Positions 46,409 to 55,105 of a stretch of 64,000 nt of DNA are shown here, one piece after another. Position numbers and translations under genes: made by a program. Numbering within the stretch: position 1 is the first letter of the stretch; every line of letters begins with the position of its first letter. Source of the stretch: VRUE01 sp963703235 (GTDB lineage: Bacteria > Actinomycetota > Thermoleophilia > Solirubrobacterales > 70-9); the NCBI GenBank assembly GCA_963703235.1, contig OY969802.1:1426001-1490000 (forward strand), read 5' to 3'. The notes beneath the pieces were generated by a model. The model ran no database searches, was not told the DNA's origin, and saw only the letters and a program-made list of their open reading frames with translations.

Positions 46409-46801
46409 ATGAGCGAGTACGCGGTGAAGAAGATCGACGAGATGGAGGCGGTCTACCTCGGCGCCTTCAAGCGCGCCCGGGCGGAGCTCGGGGTCGAGTC
46501 CTTCGGCATGTCGATCATCGATCTGCCGGCCAACTTCGAGAACTACCCCGAGCACGACCACGCGGGGGATGGCCAGGAGGAGGTCTTCATCGCCCTGCGC
46601 GGGGCCGGCGAGATCGAGATCGACGGCGAGCGCTTCCCGCTCGACGCCGACCACGTCGCCCGCGTCGCATCCGGTACCAAGCGCAAGGTCTGGCCCGGCT
46701 CCGACGGCCTCCGCCTGCTCGCCCTCGGCGGCATTCCGGGGCAGGCGTACGAGGCTCCGGACAACTCGAAGCTGGGCCAACCGGACCCGATGGCGAGCTA
46801 A
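46409..46801 (+). CDS. cupin domain protein
   Basis: 130 residues. A single cupin barrel: FENYPEHDHAGDGQEEVFIA holds the metal-binding HxH...E of motif 1, and a later LDADHVARVASGTKRKVWPG the weakly conserved motif 2. Function unknown; such proteins bind metals, sugars or small phenolics. Strong ribosome-binding site AGGAGGAG. Divergent from the TetR operon and facing its operator, hence a likely target. Confidence 0.85.
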   Translation: MSEYAVKKIDEMEAVYLGAFKRARAELGVESFGMSIIDLPANFENYPEHDHAGDGQEEVFIALRGAGEIEIDGERFPLDADHVARVASGTKRKVWPGSDGLRLLALGGIPGQAYEAPDNSKLGQPDPMAS

Positions 46802-46995
46802 GACGAGCGGCCCGCGCTCTCGCGGCGAGGCTGGTGGCCGGCACAGGTCAGCACCGGCAGCCGCGGATAGCGCGGGTACTCGGGCTGATCGCGCGAGCGC
46901 AGGCAGAGCGAGAAGACCGAGCCGCGCGTGTTGGGCACCAGTTGCTGGTGCCGGCAGCTGTCGCAGAGACCGCGGGGCTGAGCGGGGCTGGCCAC
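46798..46995 (-). CDS. small Cys-rich (CxxC...C...C) conserved-looking protein
   Basis: 65 residues: GLCDSCRHQQLVPNTRGSVF, then SLCLRSRDQPEYPRYPRLPV and LTCAGHQP. Four cysteines (CxxC plus two later) look like a treble-clef-type or rubredoxin-like zinc site; the sequence has the feel of a conserved actinobacterial small protein. It starts 6 bases after the stop of the ferritin-like gene and is the last gene of the operon ZIP / SRPBCC / ferritin-like / this. Its stop overlaps the convergent cupin stop. Confidence 0.7.
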   Translation of the reverse strand: MASPAQPRGLCDSCRHQQLVPNTRGSVFSLCLRSRDQPEYPRYPRLPVLTCAGHQPRRESAGRSS

Positions 46996-47001
46996 AGGCG
47001 G

Positions 47002-47859
47002 CTAGAGCGAATCGAGTGGGACGCCGACGACGGTGAGGCGCCGGGATAGGCCGCCGATCGCGAAGTCGCGGATCTCCTCGGCGGAGGCGCCGAGGGCCTC
47101 CCAGTCGGTCCCTTCCCGCTGCGGCGGGGTCAGCGCGGAGGCGACCGACGGCAGCAGGTCGCGCAGCGTCTGCCGCACCCGCTCGGCCAGCCCCGGGCTG
47201 CGCTCGATTGCCTGTTGCAGGTACCAGGTGCCGTAGCCGATGTGGCGCTGCTCGTCATGGTGAATCCTTCCGTAGCCATCGACGAACCCGGGCAGCATCT
47301 CCTGTTCGCTCAGGTAGCGGTTGATGAAGTTGAAGGCGGTCAGGCCCAGCGTCCCCTCGATCACCATGTGGTAGACGGTGACGAACTCGACCTTGGCCTC
47401 GGCGTCGCCGGGGTTGGCGGCAAGGCGCTCGTGAGCGCCGACCAGCGCCTCGTCGAAGATCGCCCGGAAGTCGTCGCTCAGCTCGGCCCGCGCCCGCTCG
47501 ACGTGGGCGGCGATCGTCCCCGGATCGGCGATCACCTCGTCCTGGAAGCGCTTGTAGAACTGCATGTGGCGGACCTCGTCGACCTGCTGGGTCGCCAGGA
47601 AGCTCTCCTCCTCCTCGGAGTCGTAGGCCATCACCAGCCCGGTGAACTTGGTCGCGATCCGCTCCTCGGCGACCATCAGCGAGGAGAGGGCCCAGTGGAC
47701 GAGGCCCCGGTCCTCCTCCCCCAGCTTCTCTTCCCACTGCCGCGCGTCGACCGAGAGGTCGATCTGCCAGGGGTTCCACTGTCCTTCCTCCCAGTGCCGA
47801 TAGAGGGTCTGGGGGTCGTGCAGGTGGGTGTGCCGGTGCTCGTCCGCGATTTCGATCAG
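47002..47859 (-). CDS. ferritin-like di-metal protein (R2-like oxidase type)
   Basis: About 280 residues. Four metal ligands in two E...ExxH sets are visible: MVAEERIATKF with QQVDEVRHMQFYKRF, and YHMVIEGTLGLTAF with HHDEQRHIGYGTWYL. The N-terminal WEEGQWNPWQIDLSVDARQW and EEKLGEEDRGL fit ribonucleotide-reductase-R2-like ligand-binding oxidases. No ATG/GTG/TTG precedes the conserved part before an in-frame stop. Candidate starts are a CTG at 47859 (overlapping the upstream TGA) or an ATC at 47850 eight to nine nt after GGAG; an ATG at 47676 would remove about 60 conserved residues. Metal identity (Mn/Fe or Fe/Fe) is not decidable. Confidence 0.8.
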   Translation of the reverse strand: MIEIADEHRHTHLHDPQTLYRHWEEGQWNPWQIDLSVDARQWEEKLGEEDRGLVHWALSSLMVAEERIATKFTGLVMAYDSEEEESFLATQQVDEVRHMQFYKRFQDEVIADPGTIAAHVERARAELSDDFRAIFDEALVGAHERLAANPGDAEAKVEFVTVYHMVIEGTLGLTAFNFINRYLSEQEMLPGFVDGYGRIHHDEQRHIGYGTWYLQQAIERSPGLAERVRQTLRDLLPSVASALTPPQREGTDWEALGASAEEIRDFAIGGLSRRLTVVGVPLDSL

Positions 47860-48311
47860 CTCCTTTCGGCCCGTCGCTTAACGCCGCCGAGCATGCGGCG
47901 GAGCAGGAGGACGTGGCCGCGCGTGCCGATCACCAGCGCCCGGTAGGCGCGACCCTTGAGGCCGGGGAACTCGGCGCGGGTCTCGGCGCGGAGGCGGCTG
48001 CGCCCCTCGCCGAGCGAGTCGACGCGAAGGATCAGCGCATAGCGCGAGAAGCGGTGGCTGCCGCCCAGCCCCAGCTCCCGCGGTCGCTCGGCTGCCTCGA
48101 CGCGAAAACCCGGGAAGGTCGACCCGACGACGAGCGGTCGCGGACCGGACACCTCGACGTCGGCGCAACCCAGCAGGCGCGCGAATGCGGTGCTCGGCGT
48201 CGAGGCGCCGTCAACGGCGCGACACGCCGCCTCCCAGGTCGCCTCGGCGCCGGCCTCGATCTCGATCGAGTGCTCGTCGACGTACGGCAGACGGTCGGCC
48301 TCGGTTGACAT
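47856..48311 (-). CDS. SRPBCC-fold small-molecule-binding protein
   Basis: 151 residues. START/Bet v1-like pattern: HSIEIEAGAEATWEAACRAV, a middle beta region and SRLRAETRAEFPGLKGRAYR followed by the long C-terminal helix RALVIGTRGHVLLLRRMLGG. Such proteins hold hydrophobic ligands. It starts 12 bases after the ZIP transporter stop and its stop overlaps the start region of the ferritin-like gene. Confidence 0.78.
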   Translation of the reverse strand: MSTEADRLPYVDEHSIEIEAGAEATWEAACRAVDGASTPSTAFARLLGCADVEVSGPRPLVVGSTFPGFRVEAAERPRELGLGGSHRFSRYALILRVDSLGEGRSRLRAETRAEFPGLKGRAYRALVIGTRGHVLLLRRMLGGVKRRAERS

Positions 48312-48323
48312 TGCCCCCTGATG

Positions 48324-49025
48324 CTATGCGGCCGAGATCAGGAACGAGGCGAGGAAGCCGAGCGCGGTCGCGTAGGCGACCGGCGGGCCGCCTTCGCTGA
48401 ACGCCTCCGGCATCAGCGTGTCGGCGAGCGAGGCAAGGACGGCGCCGGCGGCGAAGCCGAGTGGCCAGGAGAGGGCGTTGTCCGAGACGTCCTCGAGCGC
48501 GGCGTAGCCGACGACGACCGCCACCGCTAGCAACACCGCGGTCGCGGTCCAGATCAGGACGACGTCCTCGCGGCCGTACTCCTCGCGCATCTTCTGCGCA
48601 CCGACGATCGCCTCCGGCAGGTTGGAGGCGAAGATCGCGACCAGCAGGGAGACGGCGCTGCCCTCCAGCAGGGCGACGCCCATCGCCAGGTTCTCCGGCA
48701 CGCCGTCGAGCGTCACCCCGGCAAGCAACGCCAGGCCAACCGCTCCGCCGCGCGCCTGCTGCCGCACCGTGCGCCGCTCCAGCCAGGCGTCGACGAGGAC
48801 GAAGGCCGTCGCCCCGGCGAGAAAGGCGATGCCGGCGCGCCAAGCACCGCCGTGCTCGAAGGCCTTCTCGAACAGCTCGAAGGCGACGGCGGCGATCAGC
48901 GCCCCCGAGGCGAACCCGAGCAGGGCCGCGGTGGCGGCGCGGGGCGGCGGCCGCCAGACGCCGATCAGGGCGCCGATCGGCAGCGCACTCGACGCGACCA
49001 CCGCAAAGAGGACCGCCTCGCCCAT
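48324..49025 (-). CDS. ZIP family metal transporter
   Basis: 233 residues with about eight membrane helices. The metal-path helices are TLDGVPENLAMGVALLEGSA (TM4) and IFASNLPEAIVGAQKMREEY (TM5), variants of the ZIP HN-PEG and HE-P-E motifs in which the leading His residues are replaced. It imports or exports divalent metals (Zn, Fe, Mn). It is the first gene of an operon with SRPBCC, a di-metal oxidase and a Cys-rich protein. Divergent from recD2. Confidence 0.88.
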   Translation of the reverse strand: MGEAVLFAVVASSALPIGALIGVWRPPPRAATAALLGFASGALIAAVAFELFEKAFEHGGAWRAGIAFLAGATAFVLVDAWLERRTVRQQARGGAVGLALLAGVTLDGVPENLAMGVALLEGSAVSLLVAIFASNLPEAIVGAQKMREEYGREDVVLIWTATAVLLAVAVVVGYAALEDVSDNALSWPLGFAAGAVLASLADTLMPEAFSEGGPPVAYATALGFLASFLISAA

Positions 49026-49074
49026 CGCCCGCCATTGTTGCCGCTAGCGTTGACGCCATGAGCGGAGGAGCAGT

Positions 49075-51216
49075 GTGAGCGGCGTCGGGACCCTGTTCGA
49101 CGCCGACGCGGCTGCCTTCACCGGCACCGTGGAGGTGCTCGGGGTCATCTTCAGCGCCGAGGACGGCGGCTACGCGGTGCTCGAGGTGCAGGACGTCGAG
49201 TCGGGCGAGGGCTTCCCGCTGATCGGGCCGGTGGCCCACCTCAACGCCGGCGACCGGGCCGAAGTAAGCGGCGAGTGGCAGACCCACTCCAAGTACGGCA
49301 GGCAGCTGCGGGCCCGCGGCGCCCTGCCACTGGATCCCAGCGACCGCGAGGGCCAGATCGGCTACCTGACCAGCCTCCGCCACATCGGCCCAAGCCGCGC
49401 CAAGCGCCTGGTCGACGAGCACGGCGAGGGCGTGCTGGCGGCGATCGCCGCCGACCCGGTCGGCGTCTTCGCCGCCCTGCGCGGAGTCAGCCAGAACCAG
49501 GCGGCAGCCGCGGCCGATTCGTGGCACGCATCGCGGGCGATCCGCGACCTCCACGTGCAGCTTGCCCCGCACGGCCTCGCCCACCTGGCGGCGCCGATCC
49601 ACAAGCGCTTCGGCGAGCGCTCGATGACGGTTCTGCACGAGGACCCCTACCGGCTGACCGAGGTCGAGGGCGTCGGCTTCGCCCGCGCCGACAAGATCGC
49701 CCTCGCCGCCGACGTGCCGCCGGAGTCGTCGCGGCGCGCCCAGGCCGCGGCGGTCTTCGCGATCTCCGAGGCCGAGCAGAAAGAGGGGCACACGTTCCTG
49801 CCGCTCGAGGAGCTGACCGGCCGTACGGCGAGGCTGATCGGGCTGACGCCCGACCCGGACGTGCTGGCGGTCGCGCCGGGGCTGCTGCTCGACGAGGGGC
49901 GCGCCTACCGCGAGCCGACCCACGCCTCGGAGCTGGCGGTTGCCGAGACCCTGCGCTCGCGGGCCACGGCGTCGCCCAACCTCGGCCACGAAGCGCCCGG
50001 GTCGCCGCCGGCCGACGACGAGGAAACCGAGGGGCTGACGCCCGAGCAGTGGGCGGCTGTGCGCGGCGCCTTCGCCTCGCGGATCTCCCTGATCACCGGC
50101 GGCCCCGGGGTCGGCAAGACCGCCTGCACGCGGGCGATCGTCGCCGAGGCGAAGCGGGCGCAGGCGACGATCGCGCTCTGCGCCCCAACCGGCCGCGCCG
50201 CCCGCCGCCTCGGCGAGGCAACCGGCATCGAGGCGGCGACGATCCACCGCATGCTCGAGTGGGTGCCGGGCAGCGAGCCGACCCACAGGCCGGGTCACCC
50301 GCTGCCGGTCGACCTGGTCGTCGTCGACGAGTCCTCGATGCTGAACCTGCGCACGATGGAGGTGCTGCTGGGCGGGCTGGCCGAGTCGACCCACGTCGTC
50401 TTCGTCGGCGACGCCGACCAGCTGCCGCCGATCGGCGCCGGTCGCCCTTTCGACGACCTGATCGACTCCGGCGTCGCGCCGGTGGTGCGGCTGACCCTGA
50501 TCTTCCGCCAGGCGGCGCACTCGATGATCACCACCGCCGCCCACGAGCTCAACCAGGGCCGGCTCCCCCACCTCGATCCCGAGGCCGGGCAGGAGCGCGA
50601 CTTCTTCTTCGTCGAGCGGACCAGCCCGGAGCGGGCGCTGGAGACGACGGTCGAGGTGGTCGCCGAGCGGGCCCCGAGCCGCTACGGGGTCGACCCGATC
50701 CGCGACGTCCAGGTGCTGGCGCCGATCTACCGAGGGCCGATCGGGATCGACAGCCTCAACCAGCGCCTGCAGGCCCAGCTCAACCCGCGCGGGAAGGCGG
50801 CCCTGGGCGGGCGCTTCCGGATCGGCGACCGCCTGATCCAGACCCGCAACGCCCACGAGCTGGGCCTGATGAACGGCTCGATCGTCTTCCTTCGTGGCGA
50901 CGACCCCGAGCAGGAAGCGATCGCGGTGGAGAGCGAAGAGGGGCCGCTGACGATCCCCTACGCCGACTGCGCCAACCTCCAGCTCGCCTACGCGATCTCG
51001 GTCCACAAAGCCCAGGGCTGCGAGGTGCCGGTCGTCGTCGCCATCTGCCACCGCTCCCATGCCGTGATGCTGACCCGTCCCCTCCTCTACACGGCGATCA
51101 CCCGCGCCCGCAGCGTCTGCGTCCTGGTCGGCCAGCGCGATGCGCTGGCGATGGCGGCGCGACGCGACGACGGCGGCAGCCGCCACTCGGCGCTGGCCGA
51201 GCGCCTGCGCGGGTAG
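49075..51216 (+). CDS. RecD2-like DNA helicase
   Basis: 713 residues. N-terminal OB-fold segment (GTVEVLGVIFSAEDGGYAVL), helix-hairpin-helix region (SLRHIGPSRAKRLVDEHGEG), then SF1B helicase motifs: Walker A ITGGPGVGKTACTRAI, Walker B VVDESSMLNLRTMEVLL, motif III GDADQLPPIGAGRPF, and the C-terminal AYAISVHKAQGCEVPVVV with LLYTAITRAR. It unwinds 5'-to-3' without RecBC. The GTG at 49075 has GGAGGAG directly upstream. Confidence 0.92.
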   Translation: MSGVGTLFDADAAAFTGTVEVLGVIFSAEDGGYAVLEVQDVESGEGFPLIGPVAHLNAGDRAEVSGEWQTHSKYGRQLRARGALPLDPSDREGQIGYLTSLRHIGPSRAKRLVDEHGEGVLAAIAADPVGVFAALRGVSQNQAAAAADSWHASRAIRDLHVQLAPHGLAHLAAPIHKRFGERSMTVLHEDPYRLTEVEGVGFARADKIALAADVPPESSRRAQAAAVFAISEAEQKEGHTFLPLEELTGRTARLIGLTPDPDVLAVAPGLLLDEGRAYREPTHASELAVAETLRSRATASPNLGHEAPGSPPADDEETEGLTPEQWAAVRGAFASRISLITGGPGVGKTACTRAIVAEAKRAQATIALCAPTGRAARRLGEATGIEAATIHRMLEWVPGSEPTHRPGHPLPVDLVVVDESSMLNLRTMEVLLGGLAESTHVVFVGDADQLPPIGAGRPFDDLIDSGVAPVVRLTLIFRQAAHSMITTAAHELNQGRLPHLDPEAGQERDFFFVERTSPERALETTVEVVAERAPSRYGVDPIRDVQVLAPIYRGPIGIDSLNQRLQAQLNPRGKAALGGRFRIGDRLIQTRNAHELGLMNGSIVFLRGDDPEQEAIAVESEEGPLTIPYADCANLQLAYAISVHKAQGCEVPVVVAICHRSHAVMLTRPLLYTAITRARSVCVLVGQRDALAMAARRDDGGSRHSALAERLRG

Positions 51217-51236
51217 CCGGACGCGATACTCGCCGG

Positions 51237-51920
51237 ATGGAGGCCCCGAAGCCGTCGCTGGTCGCGGTCGCGAGCACCTTGATTGGGCTCGCGGTCCTCG
51301 CCGCGCTGGTGCTGGCGGTGGCGCCGCTGCGCGACGCCTTCACGGCGGCGGTCAGCGGCGACACCGAGGAGGTCCGAAACCGGCTCGACGACCTCGGCCT
51401 GGCCGGGCCGCTGCTGATCCTCGGCCTGGCCCTGATCCACGCCGTCGTCTTCTACCCGGCGGAGATCGTCGACGCCGCGGCCGGCTTCGTCTACGGCTTC
51501 TTCCCCGGGCTGCTGCTGGTGATGACCGGCTGGCTGCTGTCGGGCCTGCTCTGCTTCGCGGTCGGCCGCTCGGTGGCGCGGCCGCTGCTCGACCGCTGGC
51601 TCGGGACCGAGCGCTTCGAGCGCACCGAGGCGATGATCGAGCGCGGCGGCGTCACCCTCCTGATCGCGGTGCGGCTGATCCCGATCGTCCCCTTCAGCCT
51701 CACCTCCTACGCCGCCGGAGCCGCCCGTGTCCCGACCTGGCGCTTCCTCTGGACCACCGCCGTCGGCTACCTGCCGATCACCGCCCTCTCGGTCTACTTC
51801 GGCACCAAGCTCGAGGGGATGGAGCTGACCGACCCGATAGTGCTCGGCTCGGCCGCGGCGCTGCTGGCCCTGCTGCTCTGCGGCCACTGGTTCGTGCGCC
51901 GTCAGGCGCCCGGCTCATAA
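51237..51920 (+). CDS. TVP38/TMEM64 (VTT-domain) membrane protein
   Basis: 227 residues. N-terminal TM, an amphipathic linker (DTEEVRNRLDDLGLAGPLLI), and the VTT/DedA-type core: IVDAAAGFVYGFFPGLLLVM, the Arg-containing IAVRLIPIVPFSLTSYAAGA re-entrant motif, then two TMs. Relatives are lipid scramblases or transporters. GATACT 6 nt before the ATG suggests a leaderless start; the gene lies 20 bases after recD2. Confidence 0.88.
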   Translation: MEAPKPSLVAVASTLIGLAVLAALVLAVAPLRDAFTAAVSGDTEEVRNRLDDLGLAGPLLILGLALIHAVVFYPAEIVDAAAGFVYGFFPGLLLVMTGWLLSGLLCFAVGRSVARPLLDRWLGTERFERTEAMIERGGVTLLIAVRLIPIVPFSLTSYAAGAARVPTWRFLWTTAVGYLPITALSVYFGTKLEGMELTDPIVLGSAAALLALLLCGHWFVRRQAPGS

Positions 51921-52018
51921 CCTTTACCTCAAAGCAGGCAGGGCTGCGAGACCCTTTAAGACCAGATCGCGCTCGTCGCAGCTGACGAGGCGGCGTCAGC
52001 TTCGTTGGCAGCGGCCCC

Positions 52019-52402
52019 TCAGACTCGAACGACTTCCACTGCCTCGAATGAGGAGAAATCGGCGTCCTGGGTCACCACCCCAGCGCCATGACGCATCGCG
52101 GTCGCAGCGATCCAGGTGTCGTGGCGACGGAGGCGACGGCCTTTGGATCGCTCAGCTGAGGCGATGCGTGCAAAGCAACTCGCGATCTCCGGATCGACGG
52201 GAAGCAACGGATAGGTTGCTTGCACGCGGGAAAGAGTGGAGAGTCGGACTGCGCGAGCGTTTGGATTAGCTGCTCGCAAAACGCCCAGCTCCAACTCGGC
52301 AGCGGTAATCACTGAGACTGCGATCTCCTCGGGAAGCTCGCCAAGCTCGCGGCCGGTCTCTTGGGCTATGAAGATAGAGGTGTCGGCGATTGCTCGGCTC
52401 AA
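52019..52402 (-). CDS. vapC: VapC-type PIN-domain toxin
   Basis: 127 residues. Acidic cluster of PIN nucleases: IADTSIFIAQETG (Asp7), SVITAAELELGVLRAA (Glu), RHDTWIAATAMRHGAGVVTQ (Asp) and DADFSSF. It cuts RNA, often tRNA. The ATG overlaps the antitoxin stop by 4 bases (ATGA). Confidence 0.9.
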   Translation of the reverse strand: MSRAIADTSIFIAQETGRELGELPEEIAVSVITAAELELGVLRAANPNARAVRLSTLSRVQATYPLLPVDPEIASCFARIASAERSKGRRLRRHDTWIAATAMRHGAGVVTQDADFSSFEAVEVVRV

Positions 52403-52653
52403 TCGTCGAGCTCAGCTCCGCGGACATCGGCGAGATCGTCCAGCAGGCCGGCATCGGCGGGCGCCTCGCTCACAATGCGGCGCAGCTCGCTAGCTGGGAC
52501 CCAGGGGTCGCGATCCTCGACATGGGGAAGGATGTCGGCGACCGGACGACGGTTGACCGTCAGCGTCAGCCGTTCACCAGCTTCTAGCTCGGAGACCACG
52601 GCAGCGGTGGAGTTCCTTAGCTCGCGGATCGATACTGCTCGTGCCATGTGCAC
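52399..52653 (-). CDS. vapB: VapB / Phd-YefM-type antitoxin
   Basis: 84 residues (82 if the ATG at 52645-52647 is used instead of the GTG at 52651-52653). MARAVSIRELRNSTAAVVSE then LEAGERLTLTVNRRPVADIL is the Phd-type DNA-binding N-terminus; the acidic C-terminus (LLDDLADVRGAELDD) is the toxin-binding tail. A small palindrome at 52658-52674 (GTAGCA, 5 nt, TGCTAC) upstream is the likely autoregulatory operator. Confidence 0.88.
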   Translation of the reverse strand: MHMARAVSIRELRNSTAAVVSELEAGERLTLTVNRRPVADILPHVEDRDPWVPASELRRIVSEAPADAGLLDDLADVRGAELDD

Positions 52654-52657
52654 GACT

Positions 52658-52674
52658 GTAGCACTGTCTGCTAC
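52658..52674 (-). promoter_or_regulatory. candidate vapBC operator
   Basis: Inverted repeat GTAGCA-N5-TGCTAC just upstream of the antitoxin start; position and size match autoregulatory sites of VapBC loci. Confidence 0.5.
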
Positions 52675-52711
52675 GGAACCTAGCTCTGGGGCAACAATAG
52701 CCTGAAGATCG

Positions 52712-55105
52712 CTAACCCCCGACCCGCTTCACCCTGAAGCGGCTGACGGCGGGGCTGCGGTCGAGGTTGCCGGCGGCGTCGCGAGCGCGGACCCGGACCA
52801 CGTGCGGGCCGACGCGGAAGCGGCGGGCGAGCCGCCGTTTGCAGAAGCGGGGCAGGCCGCCGTCGACGCGGCAGATGAAGGTGACGTCGCGCTCGTTGGA
52901 GCCGAACCGGAAGACGGCCTTGGCGCGGCGGTGCCGGGTGCGGATCGTCTTCGGCGGTCGCTGGCGGAAGAAGGTGCGGGGGCGTCGCGTGTCGACCTCG
53001 AAGGAGACGAGCTCGCTCTGCCCGACGCGGCCGGCTACGTCGGTCGCCAGTGCGACAAAGCCGTGCACACCCTCGGAGAGCCGGGTCGGGGGCACAAACG
53101 GCGAGGTGCAGGGTTCCGGATCGCCGCCGTCGATCGAGCATCTGAAGCTGGCCGGCCGGTTGGCGACGAAGCCGATGCTGGGCTGTGGGTTGTTGCCGAG
53201 CGCCGGCGGCCGCGCGACGATCGAGACCGTCGGCGGCAGGGCGACGCTGCGGACCGCACCGTAGGCGTCGACCAGGCCGGCGCCGACCGCGTTGGGGCCG
53301 AACGCGCCCACCGGCCTCGCGCTCGCGGCGAGGGCGAGGCGGAGCTGAGCGAGTGAGAGCCCGGGGTTCGCCTCCTTCATCAGCGCCGCGACGGCTGCCG
53401 CGTGCGGAGCGGCGGCCGAGGTGCCGAAGAAGCGCCAGACGCCCGCGACGTTCTGCCCGAAGAAGGTGTTGGCGCCACCGTCGGTAGCGACGAGGTCGGG
53501 CTTGGCGATCTCCGTGGGCCCGATCGGCGCCGCCGGGAGGGTCCCGACCACGGGGCCGAAGTGGTGGGTGACCGGGCCCCGGGAGGAGTACGGCTCGACG
53601 ACGGAACCGTCGTTGAACGGGACCGCGCCGACGGCGATCGCGCTGGCTGCGCCGCTGTGACCGAAGACGGTCGGGCCGACCGCGTCTTCGCCTTGCGATT
53701 CCGGGTACTCGGTGGCGGTGACGCCGCCGCCGTTCTGCAGCAGGACGAACTTGAGGCGAGGAGTCGCGGCGTCGCCACCGTCGACGGCGTCGCAGACCAG
53801 GTCGCAGCGGTCGATCGCCAGCTCGACGGACTGCGGCGCGTTTTCGGGGTTGGTCCAGCTCAACACCTCCACCGGCCTTTCGGTGCCGGTGACGTTGTGG
53901 ACCTCGCCGCCGGGGGACGGCGCGACGACCGTGCCGCCGGCGAGCAGATAGGCATCGAGGTCGGTGCTGACGCCAAACCAGGGCTGGTTCCACTGCAGCG
54001 CCAGCCTCAGAGTGGCTTTCGGGGCCACCGTGATGCCGAAGGTCGGATCGGCTGGGACGTCGGGGTCGAAGTCCATGCACTGCGTCGCGTAAAGGGGAAC
54101 CCCGGCCGGGCAGGACGTCGGGCGGAATTCGGTCGTCTCCCAGGAGGCGATGTCGTTACCGGCTTCGTCGATCAGGTTGTCGTTCCCCGCCGCCGAGAGG
54201 TAGGTCGTCCCCGCCGCCGCGACCTCGTTGACCGCAACCGCGATCGGCCCGTCCTGGAAGAAGGGCTCTTCGAAGTAGATGACGTCGTCGACGATGACGC
54301 CGGCGCCGGCGCCGGCCAGCCTGCGGATGTTGTCGGCGAAGCCGAGTTCGCCGAAGGCCGCCGTGGCAAATGCGAGCCCGGCCCCGGGAGCGAGGTCGTG
54401 GACGATCTGCGCCATCGCCCGCCCCTCGTCGGAGCCTGCGGAGTCGCTGTCGTCAAGCACGCCGACCGGCCCCGACCGCCCGCACGGGTTCCCCGATCCC
54501 GGCAGGTCGCCACTGGCCACGTCGTTGGGGGCGTGGGTGGGGGCGCTGCCGTCGCGGTCGAAGGAGTCGGAGAGGATCCCGACGGTGACGCCGGCGCCGT
54601 CGAGGTTGAAGTCAGCGCGAGCCGAAGAGGCGTCCAGCTGCGTGTCGCCCTCCGAGGTGACAAGGCCCGCGCAGGCGGTTGCGGCGACGATCGGGGCCAG
54701 CACCTCGGTCACCGAATCGACCCCGACGACAGCGGCGACGGCGCGCAGCTGGCTCGGCATCGCGGCGACGGTCACCGTCCGGTAGCGACGGCTGACATGG
54801 ACGATCTGGGCCGCGGCGGCGCGCAGCCCGTCGGCTTGCACCGCGGCGCCGCGCTCGAAGCGGACGTCGACCAGGATCCGCTCGCCCCGGCGCTGCAGGC
54901 TGCCGGCGCCGGCGGGGGCGACGCTCAACCTTCGCGCCTGCTCGGCCGCCGGCGCCGATCGGACCGAGGGCTTCGCGAGCGCGGCGAGGCGGGGCGAGAG
55001 CTCACCCACGGCCGGGCGGTCTTCCGCGAAGGCCGGCGGCCCGGAAGCCAACGGCAGCAAGGCAGCAACCCCCAGAAGCGCGATACGGACGATCCCCTTG
55101 CTCAT
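52712..55105 (-). CDS. secreted S8/S53-like peptidase with C-terminal beta module
   Basis: 797 residues. Signal peptide IALLGVAALLPLASGPPAFA. The catalytic domain has Asp in GVTVGILSDSFDRDG, an acidic DEGRAMAQIVHDLAPGAG where most subtilases have HGTHVAG, and Ser in FGTSAAAPHAAAVAALM. This fits the subgroup of S8 enzymes with a Glu in the His position, as in sedolisins. The C-terminus has two beta modules (SFRCSIDGGDPEPCTSPFVP; RPRTFFRQRPPKTIRTRHRR to TFICRVDGGLPRFCKRRL). The start overlaps the end of the second S8 gene (ATGA). Confidence 0.88.
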   Translation of the reverse strand: MSKGIVRIALLGVAALLPLASGPPAFAEDRPAVGELSPRLAALAKPSVRSAPAAEQARRLSVAPAGAGSLQRRGERILVDVRFERGAAVQADGLRAAAAQIVHVSRRYRTVTVAAMPSQLRAVAAVVGVDSVTEVLAPIVAATACAGLVTSEGDTQLDASSARADFNLDGAGVTVGILSDSFDRDGSAPTHAPNDVASGDLPGSGNPCGRSGPVGVLDDSDSAGSDEGRAMAQIVHDLAPGAGLAFATAAFGELGFADNIRRLAGAGAGVIVDDVIYFEEPFFQDGPIAVAVNEVAAAGTTYLSAAGNDNLIDEAGNDIASWETTEFRPTSCPAGVPLYATQCMDFDPDVPADPTFGITVAPKATLRLALQWNQPWFGVSTDLDAYLLAGGTVVAPSPGGEVHNVTGTERPVEVLSWTNPENAPQSVELAIDRCDLVCDAVDGGDAATPRLKFVLLQNGGGVTATEYPESQGEDAVGPTVFGHSGAASAIAVGAVPFNDGSVVEPYSSRGPVTHHFGPVVGTLPAAPIGPTEIAKPDLVATDGGANTFFGQNVAGVWRFFGTSAAAPHAAAVAALMKEANPGLSLAQLRLALAASARPVGAFGPNAVGAGLVDAYGAVRSVALPPTVSIVARPPALGNNPQPSIGFVANRPASFRCSIDGGDPEPCTSPFVPPTRLSEGVHGFVALATDVAGRVGQSELVSFEVDTRRPRTFFRQRPPKTIRTRHRRAKAVFRFGSNERDVTFICRVDGGLPRFCKRRLARRFRVGPHVVRVRARDAAGNLDRSPAVSRFRVKRVGG

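Noticed and set aside
51921..52018. tRNA-like sequence between TVP38 and vapC, with ACTCGAAC near 52023
   Set aside because: No cloverleaf could be drawn; the ACTCGAAC is part of the vapC 3' coding end.
52019..52674. Defence island around vapBC
   Set aside because: No other defence gene was recognised nearby; flanking genes are RecD2, a membrane protein and secreted peptidases.
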